This document shows positions 62,862 through 64,000 of a stretch of 64,000 nt of DNA, piece by piece. Source of the DNA: Chelatococcus sp. HY11. Its GTDB lineage: Bacteria > Pseudomonadota > Alphaproteobacteria > Rhizobiales > Beijerinckiaceae. The DNA is taken from the NCBI RefSeq assembly GCF_018398335.1, contig NZ_JAHBRX010000001.1, positions 1,302,001 to 1,366,000 of the forward strand, written 5' to 3'. The first letter of the stretch is position 1. Each line of letters begins with the position of its first letter. The notes under the pieces were generated by a model. It was given only the letters and a program-made list of their open reading frames with translations. It was not told where the DNA came from and did no database searches. The translations under genes and the position numbers were made by a program.

Positions 62862-63515
62862 ATGCTCAAGGACATCAACGAGACCCTTCGACGGTCTACG
62901 CTGAGAGCGGCCTTTGCCGTTCTCGCCGGACTGTCGCTCTCGACTGCGGTGGCAGGGGCTGCCCTCGCCCAAAGCGCGCCGCGCATCCCGGGCAAGGAAA
63001 CCCTCGACATCGGCGATGAGCCCGGCCGCGTCTCGACCGAAGAGGTCGTGATCACCGACGGCCCCTACGCGCGCCAGATGGTCTTCTTCCGCAGCAACGA
63101 GAAGCCCGGCACGCTGGTCGTCCACACCTCGGAGCGCTTCGTCTATCTCGTCCAGGGCAACAACCGGGCGCTCCGTTACGGCATCGGCGTCGGCCGTGAG
63201 GGGTTCCAGTGGTCGGGTCTCGTGAATGTCAGCCGCAAGGCGGAATGGCCGGACTGGCGTCCGCCGCCGGAGATGATCGCCCGCCAGCCTTATCTGCCCC
63301 GCTTCATGGCGGGCGGCCCCGGCAATCCCATGGGTTCGCGCGCGCTCTATCTCGGCTCGACGGTCTTCCGCATCCACGGCACCAATCAGCCTGAGACGAT
63401 CGGACATGCAATTTCCTCGGGATGCTTCCGTCTGGCCAACGGTGACATCATCGATCTCTACGAGCGGGTGCCTGTCGGCACGAAGGTGATCATCCGCCAC
63501 GGCGCGACGATCTGA
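62862..63515 (+). CDS. L,D-transpeptidase, YkuD/ErfK family
   Basis: The 217-aa product has a signal peptide (cleavage near GAALAQ) and a C-terminal YkuD domain. The active-site motif HGTNQPETIGHAISSGCFRL ends with Cys188 and the conserved Arg. These enzymes form 3-3 cross-links in peptidoglycan or attach proteins to it in the periplasm. The ATG at 62862 has GGAG upstream; a GTG at 62829 directly after the lipoprotein stop is possible. Confidence 0.92.
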   Translation: MLKDINETLRRSTLRAAFAVLAGLSLSTAVAGAALAQSAPRIPGKETLDIGDEPGRVSTEEVVITDGPYARQMVFFRSNEKPGTLVVHTSERFVYLVQGNNRALRYGIGVGREGFQWSGLVNVSRKAEWPDWRPPPEMIARQPYLPRFMAGGPGNPMGSRALYLGSTVFRIHGTNQPETIGHAISSGCFRLANGDIIDLYERVPVGTKVIIRHGATI

Positions 63516-63539
63516 TCAGCGGCGGCTACGACAAAAGCT

Positions 63540-63563
63540 ACCCGGCGCAAGACGGCGCCGGGT
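63540..63563 (+). terminator. Hairpin after the L,D-transpeptidase gene
   Basis: ACCCGGCGC, loop AAGACG, GCGCCGGGT form a perfect 9-bp stem, 25 bases past the stop. The following TCTCG is a weak T-run. Confidence 0.6.
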
Positions 63564-63604
63564 TCTCGAACGACCACAGACGGGCGACCAGGAGAACGAA
63601 GACC

Positions 63605-64000
63605 ATGCTGCAAGCGGCACAATCCCGCGCCGGGTTCCACGCCATCACGCGGATAGCGCAAGGGCGCATGCGCCGCGTCCTCGCGGCAGCGGCCGGCGTC
63701 GCCGCCACATGCCTCCTGGCACCGGTCGCCTCAGCCGCGACGCTCGACACCGTGAAGCAGCGCGGCCAGCTTCAGTGCGGTGTCAGCGAGGGCCTTTTCG
63801 GCTTTTCTGAGAAGGATGCCCAGGGCCAGTGGTCAGGCTTCGATGTCGATTTCTGTCGCGCGGTAGCCGGCGCCATTTTCGACGATCGCACCAAGGTCAC
63901 CTTCGTGCCACTCTCGGCCAGCGAGCGCTTCAAGGCCTTGAAAGACGGCCGTGTCGACCTCCTCTCACGCAACTCCACCTGGACGCTCGAACGCGAAGCC
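63605..64000 (+). CDS. Amino-acid ABC transporter binding protein, AapJ-like, N-terminal part
   Basis: The 132 codons reach the right edge in frame. A signal peptide (cleavage near ASAA) is followed by TLDTVKQRGQLQCGVSEGLFGFSEKDAQGQWSGFDVDFCRA (core LQCGVSEGLFGFS), VTFVPLSASERFKALKDGRVDLL (core RFKALKDG) and SRNSTWTLERE. This is the pattern of general L-amino-acid binding proteins of rhizobia. GGAGA lies 11 bases before the ATG. Permease and ATPase genes probably follow outside the window. Confidence 0.9.
   Translation, partial: MLQAAQSRAGFHAITRIAQGRMRRVLAAAAGVAATCLLAPVASAATLDTVKQRGQLQCGVSEGLFGFSEKDAQGQWSGFDVDFCRAVAGAIFDDRTKVTFVPLSASERFKALKDGRVDLLSRNSTWTLEREA

Overview
The window is high-GC DNA with the gene set of an alphaproteobacterium, most likely Hyphomicrobiales (Rhizobiales). 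Pointers are an NDUFS4-type complex I subunit gene, a DUF1236 glycine-zipper protein, a GCG_CRPN-type small secreted protein, LTXXQ periplasmic proteins, an IS66 element and a rhizobial-style intergenic palindrome (TAGAGC half-sites). Genus cannot be fixed from the sequence alone; Chelatococcus- or Bosea-like lineages are plausible.

Layout. 1-10.4 kb: a MASE1-GGDEF diguanylate cyclase cut by the left edge, an unknown 371-aa protein, an exported class C beta-lactamase-like hydrolase, an exported sulfatase with a C-T-A-G-R active-site motif, an exported SAM-methyltransferase-like protein, an APC amino-acid permease and a DUF1236 protein. 11.2-12.7 kb: tRNA-Pro, NDUFS4-like gene, tRNA-Arg with its terminator, and a VOC protein. 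13.2-17 kb: a metalloprotease-like protein with a C-terminal DUF4214 domain, followed by an intact IS66 element with perfect 8-bp target duplications. 17.2-22.9 kb: small envelope proteins, an aldo/keto reductase, an SDR and an MFS exporter.

22.9-36.8 kb is a bidirectional organosulfur-scavenging locus. The minus-strand operon holds two LLM-type FMN monooxygenases, an SfnB-type acyl-CoA-dehydrogenase-like flavoprotein, an SDR lacking the catalytic Tyr and Lys, two dipeptide-type permeases, a class II aldolase and a four-domain rhodanese. The plus-strand arm holds the solute-binding protein, a second SfnB-like enzyme and a PanE-like reductase. The divergent promoter carries a 38-bp AT-rich interrupted palindrome. 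No ABC ATPase is present. 38.2-46.5 kb is an amide/peptide locus: acetamidase/formamidase, two permeases, a solute-binding protein interrupted by an in-frame amber codon, a LacI regulator with two AACGTT-centred operator candidates, and an amidase. It also lacks an ATPase.

47.5-62 kb is the most interesting region, a candidate surface-layer export module. It contains a cysteine-free, Asp-rich 1021-aa DUF4214 protein; SapC; a methyltransferase with the regulatory-domain architecture of rickettsial protein-lysine methyltransferases; a 643-aa three-repeat surface protein with a ten-copy 33-bp minisatellite; a PrtD/RsaD-type type I secretion ABC protein; and a HlyD-family adaptor with an unusual ~260-residue low-complexity cytoplasmic N-terminus. 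An XRE regulator and a 515-aa protein of unknown function lie divergently. The DUF4214 protease at 13 kb may be a further substrate. No TolC-type outer-membrane factor is in the window. The right end has a lipoprotein, an L,D-transpeptidase and the start of an AapJ-like amino-acid-binding protein.
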